From contig NZ_FNJO01000005.1 in NCBI RefSeq assembly GCF_900104095.1, positions 310,001 to 374,000 of the forward strand: a stretch of 64,000 nucleotides of DNA. Reading direction: 5' to 3'. The stretch comes from Ralstonia sp. 25mfcol4.1 (GTDB lineage: Bacteria; Pseudomonadota; Gammaproteobacteria; Burkholderiales; Burkholderiaceae). The stretch's first letter is position 1. Each line of letters starts with the position of its first letter. The position numbers were made by a program, and so were the translations under genes. Below, one piece after another: positions 27,342 to 36,308 of this stretch. Below the pieces are notes generated by a model, which did no database searches, was not told the origin of the DNA, and worked only from the letters and a program-made list of their open reading frames with translations.

Positions 27342-28604
27342 ATGACTGCCCCCAAGACCAGCTGGGTTGCCTCGGCCAACGACGGCCAGACCCATTTCCC
27401 GCTGCAGAACCTGCCGTATGGCATCTTTTCGATTGGCAACGGCGCACCGCGCGTGGGCGTGGCCATCGGCGACCAGGTGCTGGACCTGTCCGTGCTCGAC
27501 GATGCCGGCCTGCTGCCCGCCGCCACGAAGGGCGCCTTTGCCGCGCCGAACCTGAACCGCTTTATCGCACTGGGCAAACCGGTGTGGACCGAGACACGCG
27601 CCGCGCTGACGGCCTTGCTGTCCGCCGACAACCAGACGCTTGCCGGCAACGCCGCGCTGCGCGACAAGGCCCTGGTGCCGATGTCGGCGGCGAAGCTGCA
27701 TCTGCCGGTCGACATCCCGGGCTACACGGATTTCTATTCGTCGCGCGAGCATGCCACCAACGTCGGCCGCATGTTCCGCGATCCGGCCAACGCCTTGCTG
27801 CCGAACTGGCTGGAGATCCCCATCGGCTACAACGGCCGCGCCAGTTCCGTGGTGGTCAGCGGCACGCCGCTGCGTCGCCCCAACGGCCAGATCAAGCTGC
27901 CCGACGAGGCGCGCCCGGTGTTCAGCCCATGCCGAAAGCTCGACTACGAGCTGGAAATGGCGTTTATCGTCGGGAAGCCGTCGAACCTGGGCGAGCCGGT
28001 CAGCACGGCCGATGCGCCCGCGCACATGTTCGGCATGGTGATCCTGAACGACTGGAGCGCCCGCGACATCCAGCAATGGGAATACGTGCCGCTCGGGCCG
28101 TTCAACAGCAAGGGATTCGGGACGTCGATCTCGCCCTGGGTTGTCACCATGGATGCGCTCGACCCGTTCCGCAGTGAGAACCCGGCCCAATCCCCCGAGC
28201 CGCTGGCGTACCTGCAACAACCGGCTCGCAACGCCTACGATATCGCCCTCGAAGTCGCGCTGCAGCCACAGGGCGCAACCACGGCGACCACGGTCTGCCG
28301 CACCAACTTCAAGGCGATGTACTGGACCATGGCGCAGCAGCTGGCGCACCACACGGTGTCGGGCTGCAATGTGCGCGTAGGAGACCTGATGGGTTCGGGC
28401 ACGATCAGCGGCACCACACCCGATTCGTTCGGCAGCCTGCTGGAAACCACGCGCAACGGCGCCGAGCGCGTGACGCTGGCCGGTGGCGTGACGCGTGGCT
28501 TCCTGGAAGATGGCGATACGGTGACCATGACCGGCTGGTGCCAGGGCGATGGCTATCGGGTCGGATTTGGTGAAGTCACCGGCACCATCTTGCCGGCGCG
28601 CTGA
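27342..28604 (+). CDS. fahA: Fumarylacetoacetase
   Basis: 420 residues, full length. The N-terminal SH3-like domain (FGIGNGAP region) is followed by the C-terminal hydrolase domain with SREHATNVGRMFR, YNGRASSVVVSG and DYELEMAFIVGKPS (metal-binding acidic residues). It cleaves fumarylacetoacetate to fumarate and acetoacetate, the last step of homogentisate breakdown. It lies 19 bp behind hmgA in a two-gene operon. It is a distinct branch from the shorter FAH-family protein at 4488. Confidence 0.97.
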   Translation: MTAPKTSWVASANDGQTHFPLQNLPYGIFSIGNGAPRVGVAIGDQVLDLSVLDDAGLLPAATKGAFAAPNLNRFIALGKPVWTETRAALTALLSADNQTLAGNAALRDKALVPMSAAKLHLPVDIPGYTDFYSSREHATNVGRMFRDPANALLPNWLEIPIGYNGRASSVVVSGTPLRRPNGQIKLPDEARPVFSPCRKLDYELEMAFIVGKPSNLGEPVSTADAPAHMFGMVILNDWSARDIQQWEYVPLGPFNSKGFGTSISPWVVTMDALDPFRSENPAQSPEPLAYLQQPARNAYDIALEVALQPQGATTATTVCRTNFKAMYWTMAQQLAHHTVSGCNVRVGDLMGSGTISGTTPDSFGSLLETTRNGAERVTLAGGVTRGFLEDGDTVTMTGWCQGDGYRVGFGEVTGTILPAR

Positions 28605-29078
28605 ATACCCGCCAGACGGGGCGGCAGAGGTCCATGGGGCGGGGGTAGCCGGCAGGTTGCTCCCGCCCTGTAACATTTGCCCAAGACCGTTACAGTTTGC
28701 GCCATAGCGGACGCCTTTGTGCGAGAATTCGCCCCTGATAAAAATGGAGGGTCGAAGTTCGATGTGCTGGCACGATCCCATCTTTGGTGGGGTATGTCGC
28801 AGCTCGCAACTATCCGACACCTATAACAGCAGTTGCACTGCTACCGGCCTGTCCCGCCTGGCGCGAGACCGGTCTTGATGCAGGCGCCCAACCTTCGAAG
28901 GGTGACGGCGAAAGCACTGCATTTAATATAAAAGCGCCGAAATCTCCTGATTTCGATGCTAATTTCAGGGAAAAAAGGAAATGTCCCCGGGGTCGTGCGG
29001 GCGGCACGCGCTTTGCGAACGCCATGGCCACCGCCTCGATGCAGGCTCCGGGCTCACCATCCACCCAATGCGCACGGC
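28605..29078. promoter_or_regulatory. Interval before the aryl-polyene cluster, with a dyad
   Basis: About 470 bp without a gene. A 7-bp dyad, CTGTAAC (28668-28674) and GTTACAG (28689-28695), may be an operator. The area 28700-29000 is mildly AT-rich and includes AAAATATAAAAGCG-like stretches, and it probably contains the cluster promoter. I cannot place the -35 and -10 boxes. Confidence 0.4.
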
Positions 29079-29840
29079 ATGGCAATGGAATTCGGAATTC
29101 GCGCATGGGCGGCCTCGGCGCCGGCATTGCAGACGGCGGATGCCTGGCGGGCATGGAGCCGGGACCCATGGCTGCCCGAGGGCGGCGACCTCCCCGCGCT
29201 TGCCGCCATGGCTCCCATGTTGCGCCGGCGCGTCAATGCGCTGGGCAAGGCGGCCCTGCATCCAGCGTACGGCGTGACTTCTGGCGAAGTCGCGCCCGCT
29301 TCGGCTTTCCATGGCCCTGCCGTGTTCGCGTCGCGCCATGGCGATACCCCGCGTGCGTTCGATATGCTCAGCGAACTGGCGGCGGCGCAGCCGCTTTCGC
29401 CCACCGCTTTCGGCCTGTCCGTCCACAATGCCATTGGCGCGATGTTCACGATCGACCGTGGCGATGCGTCGAACCTGCAGGCGGTAGCTGCCGGGCGCGA
29501 TACCGTCGAGACGGCGGTGGTCGAGGCCTGTGCATCGCTGGGCGACGGTGCGGACGAAGTGCTGCTGGTGTGCTATGACGCGCCGCTGCCCGAAGCGTAT
29601 GCCGAATTCGCCGACGAACCCGGCTGCCTTTTCGGCTGGGCCTGGCGCATCGGGCGCCCGCGTGCCGGCGAACCGGTCTTGGCGCTGGAGATCGTGGCCC
29701 CACGCAGCGGTGCCGATGCGCCCACGGCGCATCCGCTATTGCCGCATGGGCTCGATGTACTGCGCTTCATGCTGGCTGGCGATACCGAGCTGGTGCATCG
29801 CGGCGAGCGCGCGATCTGGAGGTGGCGCCGCCATGGTTGA
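29079..29840 (+). CDS. Beta-ketoacyl synthase chain-length-factor-like protein (ApeC type)
   Basis: About 253 residues if it starts at the ATG at 29079 (29085 is an alternative). It matches the short ketosynthase-like proteins (Ketoacyl-synt_2) that serve as chain-length factor in aryl-polyene clusters. There is no active-site Cys, as expected. Characteristic segments are MLRRRVNALGKAALHP, FASRHGD and LSVHNAIGAMF. In the Xenorhabdus/E. coli aryl-polyene system the factor pairs with a ketosynthase; the partner here is probably the gene at 40525. It is first of the 19 genes and overlaps the next by an ATG inside its end. Confidence 0.85.
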   Translation: MAMEFGIRAWAASAPALQTADAWRAWSRDPWLPEGGDLPALAAMAPMLRRRVNALGKAALHPAYGVTSGEVAPASAFHGPAVFASRHGDTPRAFDMLSELAAAQPLSPTAFGLSVHNAIGAMFTIDRGDASNLQAVAAGRDTVETAVVEACASLGDGADEVLLVCYDAPLPEAYAEFADEPGCLFGWAWRIGRPRAGEPVLALEIVAPRSGADAPTAHPLLPHGLDVLRFMLAGDTELVHRGERAIWRWRRHG

Positions 29841-30609
29841 GCGGCTCGATCGCGCGTGGCGGGTGTGCGCCACCGGTTTCTGTTTTTCGAGCTTCGGCAT
29901 CGGCGGGCTGTTGCTGCGCGTGCTGGTGTTCCCGCTGCTGATGCTGCTGCCCTGGACGGATGCCAAGCGCCAGAGTGTCTGCCGCGCCGTCATTCATCAT
30001 GCGTTCCGGTTCTTCGTCTGGCTCATGCACGTCGTGGGAGTGATCCGCCACGAGGTCCGCCACGCCGAGCGTCTCCAGCGCGGCGGCCTCCTGATCGTGG
30101 CCAACCACCCGTCGCTGATCGACGTGGTGTTCCTGATGGCGCTGACCCGCCGGGCCGACTGCGTGGTCAAGTCCGCACTGACGCGCAACCCGTTCACGCG
30201 CGGCCCGGTGCTGGCTACCGGCTGGGTGCGCAACGACGGCGGGGCTGCCATGGTGGACGACTGTATCGAATCGCTGCGGGCCGGCAACAATCTCATCATC
30301 TTTCCCGAAGGCACCCGCACGCGGCCAGGCCAGCCTCTGCAGTTGCAGCGCGGCGCGGCCAATGTGGCGGTGCGCGGCGGCTTTGCGCTGACCCCCGTGG
30401 TCATCCATTGCGTGCCGCCCACGCTGACCAAGGGCGAGAAGTGGTATCACGTGCCGGTGCGCCGCCCGCGCTTCGTCATCGATGTACGTCCGGACGTGCC
30501 GGTGTCCGAATGGGTGCCGGAGGGCACCGAGGACGCCTTGGCCGTACGGCATCTGACGCAGGCACTTTGCAACTTTTTCTCCAGGGAGATCCGCCGTGAC
30601 GGCGCTTGA
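29833..30609 (+). CDS. PlsC-type 1-acyl-glycerol-3-phosphate acyltransferase-like protein
   Basis: 258 residues. The ATG at 29833 overlaps the previous stop. It has an N-terminal hydrophobic helix, the acyltransferase HX4D motif in NHPSLIDVVF, and FPEGTRTRPG. It likely transfers an acyl chain to a glycerol-phosphate or similar acceptor at the inner membrane, perhaps attaching the polyene to a lipid head group. Aryl-polyene clusters commonly carry two acyltransferases; the other here is at 34233. Confidence 0.88.
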   Translation: MVERLDRAWRVCATGFCFSSFGIGGLLLRVLVFPLLMLLPWTDAKRQSVCRAVIHHAFRFFVWLMHVVGVIRHEVRHAERLQRGGLLIVANHPSLIDVVFLMALTRRADCVVKSALTRNPFTRGPVLATGWVRNDGGAAMVDDCIESLRAGNNLIIFPEGTRTRPGQPLQLQRGAANVAVRGGFALTPVVIHCVPPTLTKGEKWYHVPVRRPRFVIDVRPDVPVSEWVPEGTEDALAVRHLTQALCNFFSREIRRDGA

Positions 30610-30865
30610 GCAAGAAATCAAGGAACTGATCATCTCGTCGCTGTCCCTCGAGGACGTGGCCGCGGATGATATCGACACCACTGCGCCGTTGTTCGTTGAC
30701 GGCCTGGGCCTCGACTCGATCGACGCGCTGGAATTGGGGCTGGCGCTCCAGAAGCGCTATGGCATCACCATGAACGGCGACAAGGAAGAGATCCGCTCGC
30801 GCTTCGCCAGTGTCTCGGCGCTGGCAGCGTTCGTGGCGTCGCAGGGCAACCGCGCCCAGGCCTGA
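30596..30865 (+). CDS. Acyl carrier protein 1
   Basis: 89 residues from a GTG start at 30596, overlapping the acyltransferase gene by 14 bp. The phosphopantetheine Ser sits in GLGLDSIDALEL. It is a small acidic four-helix carrier. It is the first of two tandem carriers, as usual in aryl-polyene clusters (ApeE/ApeF type). The phosphopantetheinyl transferase at 44728 probably activates it. Confidence 0.93.
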   Translation: MTALEQEIKELIISSLSLEDVAADDIDTTAPLFVDGLGLDSIDALELGLALQKRYGITMNGDKEEIRSRFASVSALAAFVASQGNRAQA

Positions 30866-30914
30866 CCTGCGCCATGACCAATATGGCAAGAGATTGCATC
30901 ACACGGAACCCGAC

Positions 30915-31172
30915 ATGACTCACGACGAAATCTTTGCGCGCGTGGCCGCGGTTCTCGAGGAAACCTTCGAGATCGACCCGGCACGCATCACGCCCGAGGC
31001 CCGGCTGTACGACGATCTGGACATCGACAGCATCGACGCCGTGGACCTGCTGGTGAAGCTCAAGCCGATGCTGAACAAGCCGCTGAAACCCGAGCAGTTC
31101 AAGTCCGTGCGCACCGTGCAGGACGTGGTACAGGCGCTGGCATTGCTGATCGACTCACCGGCCACCGCCTGA
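30915..31172 (+). CDS. Acyl carrier protein 2
   Basis: 85 residues. Ser in DLDIDSIDAVDLLVKL. It differs from the first carrier in its C-terminal half, so it may bind a different partner (starter unit versus growing chain). ATG at 30915 follows the first carrier gene by 49 bp. Confidence 0.93.
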   Translation: MTHDEIFARVAAVLEETFEIDPARITPEARLYDDLDIDSIDAVDLLVKLKPMLNKPLKPEQFKSVRTVQDVVQALALLIDSPATA

Positions 31173-31179
31173 TCCCCCC

Positions 31180-31737
31180 ATGGCCTGGCGAAAGTGGGGG
31201 CTGGGGCTTCTCACGCTGTCCTATCCGGTGGTGATCTACCTGGGACTGCAGCATTTCTCGCCGCGCCTGATGGCGCTGGCGCTGGTGGCGCTCGCGCTGC
31301 TGCGTGCCGGCACCAGCCGGCGTGCCGGATGGCGTGCCATGGCGCTGCTGGCTGCCGGACTGGCGCTTGTCGTCATGGTGTCCGGGCATGCGTTGCCGCT
31401 GAAGCTCTATCCGGTGCTGGTCAATGTGGCGATGCTTGGCGTGTTCGGCTGGACGCTCAGGCATCCGCCGTCGCTGGTGGAGCGTCTGGCCCGTCTGCGC
31501 GAGCCCGAACTGCCCCCGAGCGGCGTGGCCTATACGCGCCGCGTCACGCAGGCGTGGTGCCTGTTCTTTGTGTGCAACGGCACCATTGCGGCGCTTACGG
31601 CCTTCGCGGCCAGCGACCGCATCTGGGCGCTCTATAACGGCGCCATCGCCTACGGCCTGATCGGTGCGATGTTCGCCGGGGAATGGCTGTTGCGCCAGCG
31701 CGTCATGGCGCGCAGCGCGGAGAATCGTCATGGGTGA
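31180..31737 (+). CDS. Small integral membrane protein of aryl-polyene clusters (ApeG-like)
   Basis: 185 residues with about five hydrophobic helices. It begins with an MAWRKWGLGLLTLSYP membrane segment and has no enzyme motif. Membrane proteins of this kind (COG4648) recur in aryl-polyene clusters, where their job is unknown. It lies 7 bp behind the carrier gene and overlaps the ligase gene by 8 bp. Possible roles: docking site for the synthesis enzymes or polyene handling in the inner membrane. Confidence 0.8.
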   Translation: MAWRKWGLGLLTLSYPVVIYLGLQHFSPRLMALALVALALLRAGTSRRAGWRAMALLAAGLALVVMVSGHALPLKLYPVLVNVAMLGVFGWTLRHPPSLVERLARLREPELPPSGVAYTRRVTQAWCLFFVCNGTIAALTAFAASDRIWALYNGAIAYGLIGAMFAGEWLLRQRVMARSAENRHG

Positions 31738-33487
31738 AGCATTGCCGGTATGGACCGGCCTGGGCGGGGTCATGGCGGCGCTGGCGGCGAAGGCGTCGCA
31801 GAACAGCCCGCCGGTGGTGGCGTGCGGCGATGGCGCGTGCGTGGATGCGCGGCGTTTCGTGGCGCGCGCCGCAATGTGGCGCCGAACCCTGGCCAATGCC
31901 GAGGGCCGGCGCTGGGGAATCTACTTCGACGGCGACACGGCGGAATTCGCGGCGGCATTGTTCGGCGCCTGGCATGCGGGCAAGCATGTGGTCCTGCCCG
32001 GAGACGCCCGGCCCGAAACCCTGGCGGCACTGCGCGGACAGACCGACGGCTGGGTCGGGCAGTTGCCCGGCGCCATCGTGCCGGATGCCGGCACGGCCCC
32101 GGCCAACGATGGGGGCGGCCTGGATGGTGCTGGCTGGCCGGTGCTGGCCACCTACGACACGTTCGTCACGTTGTTCACGTCCGGTTCCACCGGCGTGCCG
32201 AGTGCCATTCACAAGCGGCTGGCGCAACTCGACGCCGAGGTCCACACGCTGCAGCAAGCCTTCGCCGGCCGGTTCGACGCCGATGCGCGCGTACTCTGCA
32301 CCGTATCGCATCAACACATTTACGGGCTGCTGTTCACGGTGCTGTGGCCGCTGGCCGCGGCGCGTCCGATGCCCACGGGCCGTCTGCAATTTCACGAGGA
32401 ACTGATTGCGGCCTGTCGGGCCGATGCCAGCGCGGCCATCCTGGTCAGCAGCCCGGCGCACCTCAAGCGCATGCCTGCGGGGCTCGACTGGCCAGTGGTA
32501 CGCGCTGCACTGCGGGCCGTCTTCTCGTCGGGGGGACCCTTGCCGCCAGAAGCCGCTGCTGACGCACTGCGCCATATGGGGCAGTCGCCGGTGGAGGTCT
32601 TCGGCAGTTCCGAGACCGGCGGCATTGCCTGGCGCCAGCGCGCCGTGCATGCCGACCGCTGGACTGCGCTGCCGGGCATCGCCTGGCAGTTGCAGGACGG
32701 CTATCTGGCCGTGCGCTCGTCCCACCTTGCCGACGATGGCTGGCATGTCTGCGCCGACCGCGTGCTCCCGGCGGGCGAGGACAGTTTCGTTCTGGCTGGC
32801 CGGGCCGACCGTATCGTCAAGATCGAGGAGAAGCGCATCTCGCTCACGCAGATCGAGCAATGCCTGGCTGCGTCGCCGTGGGTGCGCGAGGCGCGTGTGG
32901 TGACGATCGAACTCGATGTCGGCATGCGCGTGGCCGCCGCCGTGGTGCTGAACGACGAAGGCGCAGCGCGGCTGGCCGCAGCAGGGCGAGGTGCCATTGG
33001 CACGGCGTTGCGCCGCCATCTGGCCGAGGCCGTCGACCCCGTGGCGCTGCCGCGCCGCTGGGCGTTCCCGCTGGCACTGCCATGCAATGCGCAGGGCAAG
33101 ACCACCGAGGTGATGCTGCGTGACCTGTTCCGCCGCACGCTACCGGCGGTCCGCTGGCTGACGGGGGACGAGGCGTCCGCCACGGCCGAACTCGACGTGG
33201 CAGAGGACCTGGCGGTGTTTGACGGACATTTTCCGGGCGCCCCCATCGTGCCCGGCGTCGCGCAGGTGGACTGGGTGATGGCGCTGGCGCCGCTGAAGCT
33301 GGCCGTGCCGCCCCGCCGGCGCTTTGCCCGGCTGGATACGCTCAAGTTCCAGTCCGTGATCCGTCCCAATAGCGTGGTGCGGCTTGCGCTGACCTGGCAG
33401 CCCGACGCGCATGCGCTTGGCTTCCGTTTCAGCTCCGGTGCCGGCCCGCACGCCAGCGGCAAGATCGTTTTTCATCCCGAAGCCTGA
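31730..33487 (+). CDS. Acyl ligase fused to hotdog dehydratase (ApeH-ApeI-like fusion)
   Basis: 585 residues. The N-terminal 440 or so form an AMP-binding acyl-CoA/ACP ligase (LFTSGSTGVPSAIHK, GSSETGGIAWRQ, DRIVKIEEKRIS). The C-terminal 120 form a hotdog dehydratase with FDGHFPGAPIVPGVAQVD. In the E. coli and Xenorhabdus clusters these are separate proteins (ligase ApeH, dehydratase ApeI). The ligase should load the aryl starter acid, and the dehydratase should work with the ApeP-like protein at 41718. ATG at 31730 is the first in frame after the membrane-protein gene. Confidence 0.88.
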   Translation: MGEALPVWTGLGGVMAALAAKASQNSPPVVACGDGACVDARRFVARAAMWRRTLANAEGRRWGIYFDGDTAEFAAALFGAWHAGKHVVLPGDARPETLAALRGQTDGWVGQLPGAIVPDAGTAPANDGGGLDGAGWPVLATYDTFVTLFTSGSTGVPSAIHKRLAQLDAEVHTLQQAFAGRFDADARVLCTVSHQHIYGLLFTVLWPLAAARPMPTGRLQFHEELIAACRADASAAILVSSPAHLKRMPAGLDWPVVRAALRAVFSSGGPLPPEAAADALRHMGQSPVEVFGSSETGGIAWRQRAVHADRWTALPGIAWQLQDGYLAVRSSHLADDGWHVCADRVLPAGEDSFVLAGRADRIVKIEEKRISLTQIEQCLAASPWVREARVVTIELDVGMRVAAAVVLNDEGAARLAAAGRGAIGTALRRHLAEAVDPVALPRRWAFPLALPCNAQGKTTEVMLRDLFRRTLPAVRWLTGDEASATAELDVAEDLAVFDGHFPGAPIVPGVAQVDWVMALAPLKLAVPPRRRFARLDTLKFQSVIRPNSVVRLALTWQPDAHALGFRFSSGAGPHASGKIVFHPEA

Positions 33488-34236
33488 TGACCGCCGAATT
33501 CCGCCCCGTCGTGCTGGTGCCCGTCTACGACCATGAAGGTGCGATAGGCGCCATGGTGGATGCCATCCTGAAGCATCCGCTGCCGTGCCTGCTGGTCGAC
33601 GATGGCAGCAGTCCACCTTGCGAGAAGGTGTTGCGCGACCTGGCCGCAGCCAACCCCGAGCGCGTCCGTCTGGTGCGACTGCCGCAGAACCAGGGCAAGG
33701 GCGGGGCCATCATGGCCGGATTCTCGGTGGCCGCCGAGCTTGGCTATACGCACGCGCTGCAGATCGATGCCGACGGCCAGCACGACGCCGACTGCATCCC
33801 GCAGTTCGCGGCGCTCGCCAGGGCCAACCCGGAGGCGATGGTCTGCGGGCATCCGGTATACGACGAGTCTGTGCCACGGCACCGGCTCTATGCACGCTAC
33901 CTGACCCACATCTGGGTCTGGATCAACACCCTGTCGTTCGACATCCGCGATTCGATGTGCGGGCTGCGGGTCTATCCGCTGGCGCCGGTCATCGATCTGA
34001 TGCGCGACGTGCGGCTGGGTCGACGGATGGAATTCGACACCGAGGTGCTGGTGCACCTGGTGTGGCGGGGCGTGCGCGTGTTGAACGTGCCCACGCGCGT
34101 GACCTATCCGTCCGATGGCGTTTCGCACTTCCAGGCGTGGCGCGACAACGTACTGATCTCGCGCATGCATACGCGCCTGTTCTTCGGCATGGTATGGCGC
34201 ATGCCGCGCCTTCTGTGGCGCAAGGTGGCGGCATGA
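33487..34236 (+). CDS. Glycosyltransferase family 2
   Basis: 249 residues of GT-A fold: VLVPVYDHEGAIG at the start, the nucleotide-sugar loop LLVDDGSS, and the metal motif DADGQHD at about residues 97-103. It has a C-terminal hydrophobic stretch. It overlaps the ligase stop by 1 bp and the next start by 4. It likely adds a sugar to the polyene or its lipid anchor. In some aryl-polyene clusters the glycosyl- and acyltransferase are one protein; here they are two. Confidence 0.92.
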   Translation: MTAEFRPVVLVPVYDHEGAIGAMVDAILKHPLPCLLVDDGSSPPCEKVLRDLAAANPERVRLVRLPQNQGKGGAIMAGFSVAAELGYTHALQIDADGQHDADCIPQFAALARANPEAMVCGHPVYDESVPRHRLYARYLTHIWVWINTLSFDIRDSMCGLRVYPLAPVIDLMRDVRLGRRMEFDTEVLVHLVWRGVRVLNVPTRVTYPSDGVSHFQAWRDNVLISRMHTRLFFGMVWRMPRLLWRKVAA

Positions 34237-35231
34237 CGTCCTCGGCCCCGAACTCCGGCGCCACGCTGCAGGCGGCCCGGTCCAGGCACTGGAGCACCAT
34301 CGGCGAAGTCACATGCATGTGGGGCGTCTGGTGCCTGTACTTCCTGTACCGGATCTTCGGCAGGGCGCTGTTCCGCTTCGCGGCCTACCCGGTGGTGACC
34401 TACTACTGGGCCACGCATCCGCTGGCCCGGCGTTCGTCGCTCGATTTCCTGGCGCGCGTGCAGCAGACGGCCGGCACCATCGGAACGGTACCCGGCTGGC
34501 GTCACACGCTGCGGCATCTGTTCTCGTTCGCCGATACGCTGCTCGACAAGCTGCTGGCCATCGGCGGCCGCTATCGCTTTGGCAACGTCACCCGGGAAGG
34601 CAACGAGGTGCTGCTGGATCAGATCGCGCGGGGGCAGGGCGGCATCATCATGACCGCCCACATGGGCTGCCTGGAGCTGTGCCGCGTGCTGGCCAACCAG
34701 CGCGACGGCATGCGCCTGACCGTGCTGGTGCATACCCGCCATGCCGAGCGCTTCAACCGCATCCTGTCGCGCATCGACCCGAAGTCCGGCGTTCAGTTGT
34801 ATCAGGTGGACGATATCTCGCCGGCCACGGCGCTTGACCTGACCGCCAAGGTACAGGCCGGCGAATTTGTGGCCATTGCCGGCGACCGCGCGCCCGCGCA
34901 CGGTGGCCGGGCCGTGCGGGTGCCGTTCATGGGGGCGCCTGCGCGGTTTCCGGTGGGCCCTTATGTGCTGGCGGCGCTGATGCGCTGCCCGTTGTACGCG
35001 ATGGGCTGCGTGCGGCAGGGAGACGGCCACCTGTTGCGCTTCACCGAACTGTCGCGCGCCGTGGTGCTGCCGCGGGCCAACCGCGAGGCCGCACTGACCG
35101 CGCTGGCCGCGTCATATGCGGAGTGGCTGCAGGCACTGGTCACGCAGTCGCCGTACGACTGGTTCAATTTCTACGATTTCTGGGCCGACGATCCCGTGCA
35201 GACGGGGCGTCAAGGTATGCCCCGGGCTTGA
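34233..35231 (+). CDS. LpxL/HtrB-type lysophospholipid acyltransferase
   Basis: 332 residues. ATG at 34233 overlaps the glycosyltransferase stop. It has a membrane-anchoring N-terminus (about residues 25-55) and the HX4E motif in TAHMGCLELCR (about 145). It resembles lipid A secondary acyltransferases and the second acyltransferase of aryl-polyene clusters. It probably attaches an acyl (possibly polyene) chain to the lipid anchor on the inner face of the membrane. Confidence 0.88.
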   Translation: MTSSAPNSGATLQAARSRHWSTIGEVTCMWGVWCLYFLYRIFGRALFRFAAYPVVTYYWATHPLARRSSLDFLARVQQTAGTIGTVPGWRHTLRHLFSFADTLLDKLLAIGGRYRFGNVTREGNEVLLDQIARGQGGIIMTAHMGCLELCRVLANQRDGMRLTVLVHTRHAERFNRILSRIDPKSGVQLYQVDDISPATALDLTAKVQAGEFVAIAGDRAPAHGGRAVRVPFMGAPARFPVGPYVLAALMRCPLYAMGCVRQGDGHLLRFTELSRAVVLPRANREAALTALAASYAEWLQALVTQSPYDWFNFYDFWADDPVQTGRQGMPRA

Positions 35232-35262
35232 GGCCCGTGCGTTCCAGCCAACTGGCATCGCC

Positions 35263-35679
35263 ATGTCCAAGGTTATCCATCACTTCATTACGCTGACGCC
35301 CGCGTTCCACGACCTCGATCCGATGAACGTGGTCTGGCACGGCAACTACATCCGCTATTTCGAGCTGGCACGTTGCGCGCTGCTGCGCGAAATCGACTAC
35401 GACTACCCGCGCATGCGCGATTCCGGGTATGCCTGGCCCGTGGTGGACCTGCGCGTCAAGTACATGCGTCCGCTGGTCTATGGCCAGGCCGTGGAGGTTC
35501 ACGCGACGATCGTCGAATGGGAGAACCGGCTCAAGATCGAGTACGAGGTCCGCGACGCAGCGTCGGGCCAGCGCCTGACCAAGGGCTACTCGATCCAGGT
35601 AGCCGTGGACATGCAGACACAGGAGATGCTTTACGTCTGCCCGCCGGTGCTGTTCCAGAAACTGGGGGTGGAGCCATGA
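35263..35679 (+). CDS. Hotdog thioesterase (4HBT/YbgC type)
   Basis: 138 residues. The active-site signature is DLDPMNVVWHGNYIRYFE near residues 16-33, the pattern of 4-hydroxybenzoyl-CoA and acyl-ACP thioesterases. Length is normal. It overlaps the LolA-like gene by 4 bp. It matches the thioesterase of aryl-polyene clusters (ApeK type), which removes stalled or finished chains. Confidence 0.9.
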   Translation: MSKVIHHFITLTPAFHDLDPMNVVWHGNYIRYFELARCALLREIDYDYPRMRDSGYAWPVVDLRVKYMRPLVYGQAVEVHATIVEWENRLKIEYEVRDAASGQRLTKGYSIQVAVDMQTQEMLYVCPPVLFQKLGVEP

Positions 35680-36308
35680 GGCGCCGGCACGTGATGTACC
35701 TGCTCGCGGGCGGACTGGCCGCGGGGGTGCTGGGCGGCGCCGTGCCCGCCCATGCCGGCGACCTTCTCGGTGACGTGGCCGCGCGGTTGGCCGATGCGCC
35801 GGTCATCCGGGGACAGTTCGAGCAGACGCGCCGGCTGGCTGGTTTCAGCAATCCGCTGGTGTCGCGCGGCGATTTCGTGCTGGCGCGCGGCCGGGGCGTG
35901 GTCTGGAATACGCGCGAGCCGTTTCCATCAAGCCTGCTGGTCACGCCGGACCGCCTGGTGATGCGCGGCGCCGACGGCAAGGTGCAGCAGCAGATGCAGG
36001 CCGATAGCCAGCCAGCCATGCGGGTGGTGGGCGAATCGATGATCGCCGTGCTGCGCGGCGACCTGCGCAGCCTGCAGACGCGCTTCGAGGTGACCGGCAA
36101 GCTCGTGGGCAAGTCGGGCTGGGCGCTGACGCTGACCCCGGCCGATGCCGGCATGCGGCGCGTGTTTACGCGGATCGAACTGGCCGGTGACCGCTTCGTG
36201 CGCAATGTGCGGCTGGAAGAGGGCAGCGGCGACAGTACCGTGGTCCGCATGATCGACCCTTCGGCGGCAAACAGGCTGACCAGCGCCGAGGAGCAGCGTT
36301 TTGAGTGA
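35676..36308 (+). CDS. LolA-like periplasmic lipoprotein-carrier protein
   Basis: 210 residues. An N-terminal signal peptide (RRRHVMYLLAGGLAAGVLGG, cleavage after AHA) precedes a LolA-type beta fold (IRGQFEQTRRLAGF; RGVVWNTREPFPSSLLVTP). In aryl-polyene clusters a LolA-like protein is thought to ferry the polyene lipid across the periplasm. It overlaps the thioesterase and the exporter genes. Confidence 0.88.
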   Translation: MRRRHVMYLLAGGLAAGVLGGAVPAHAGDLLGDVAARLADAPVIRGQFEQTRRLAGFSNPLVSRGDFVLARGRGVVWNTREPFPSSLLVTPDRLVMRGADGKVQQQMQADSQPAMRVVGESMIAVLRGDLRSLQTRFEVTGKLVGKSGWALTLTPADAGMRRVFTRIELAGDRFVRNVRLEEGSGDSTVVRMIDPSAANRLTSAEEQRFE

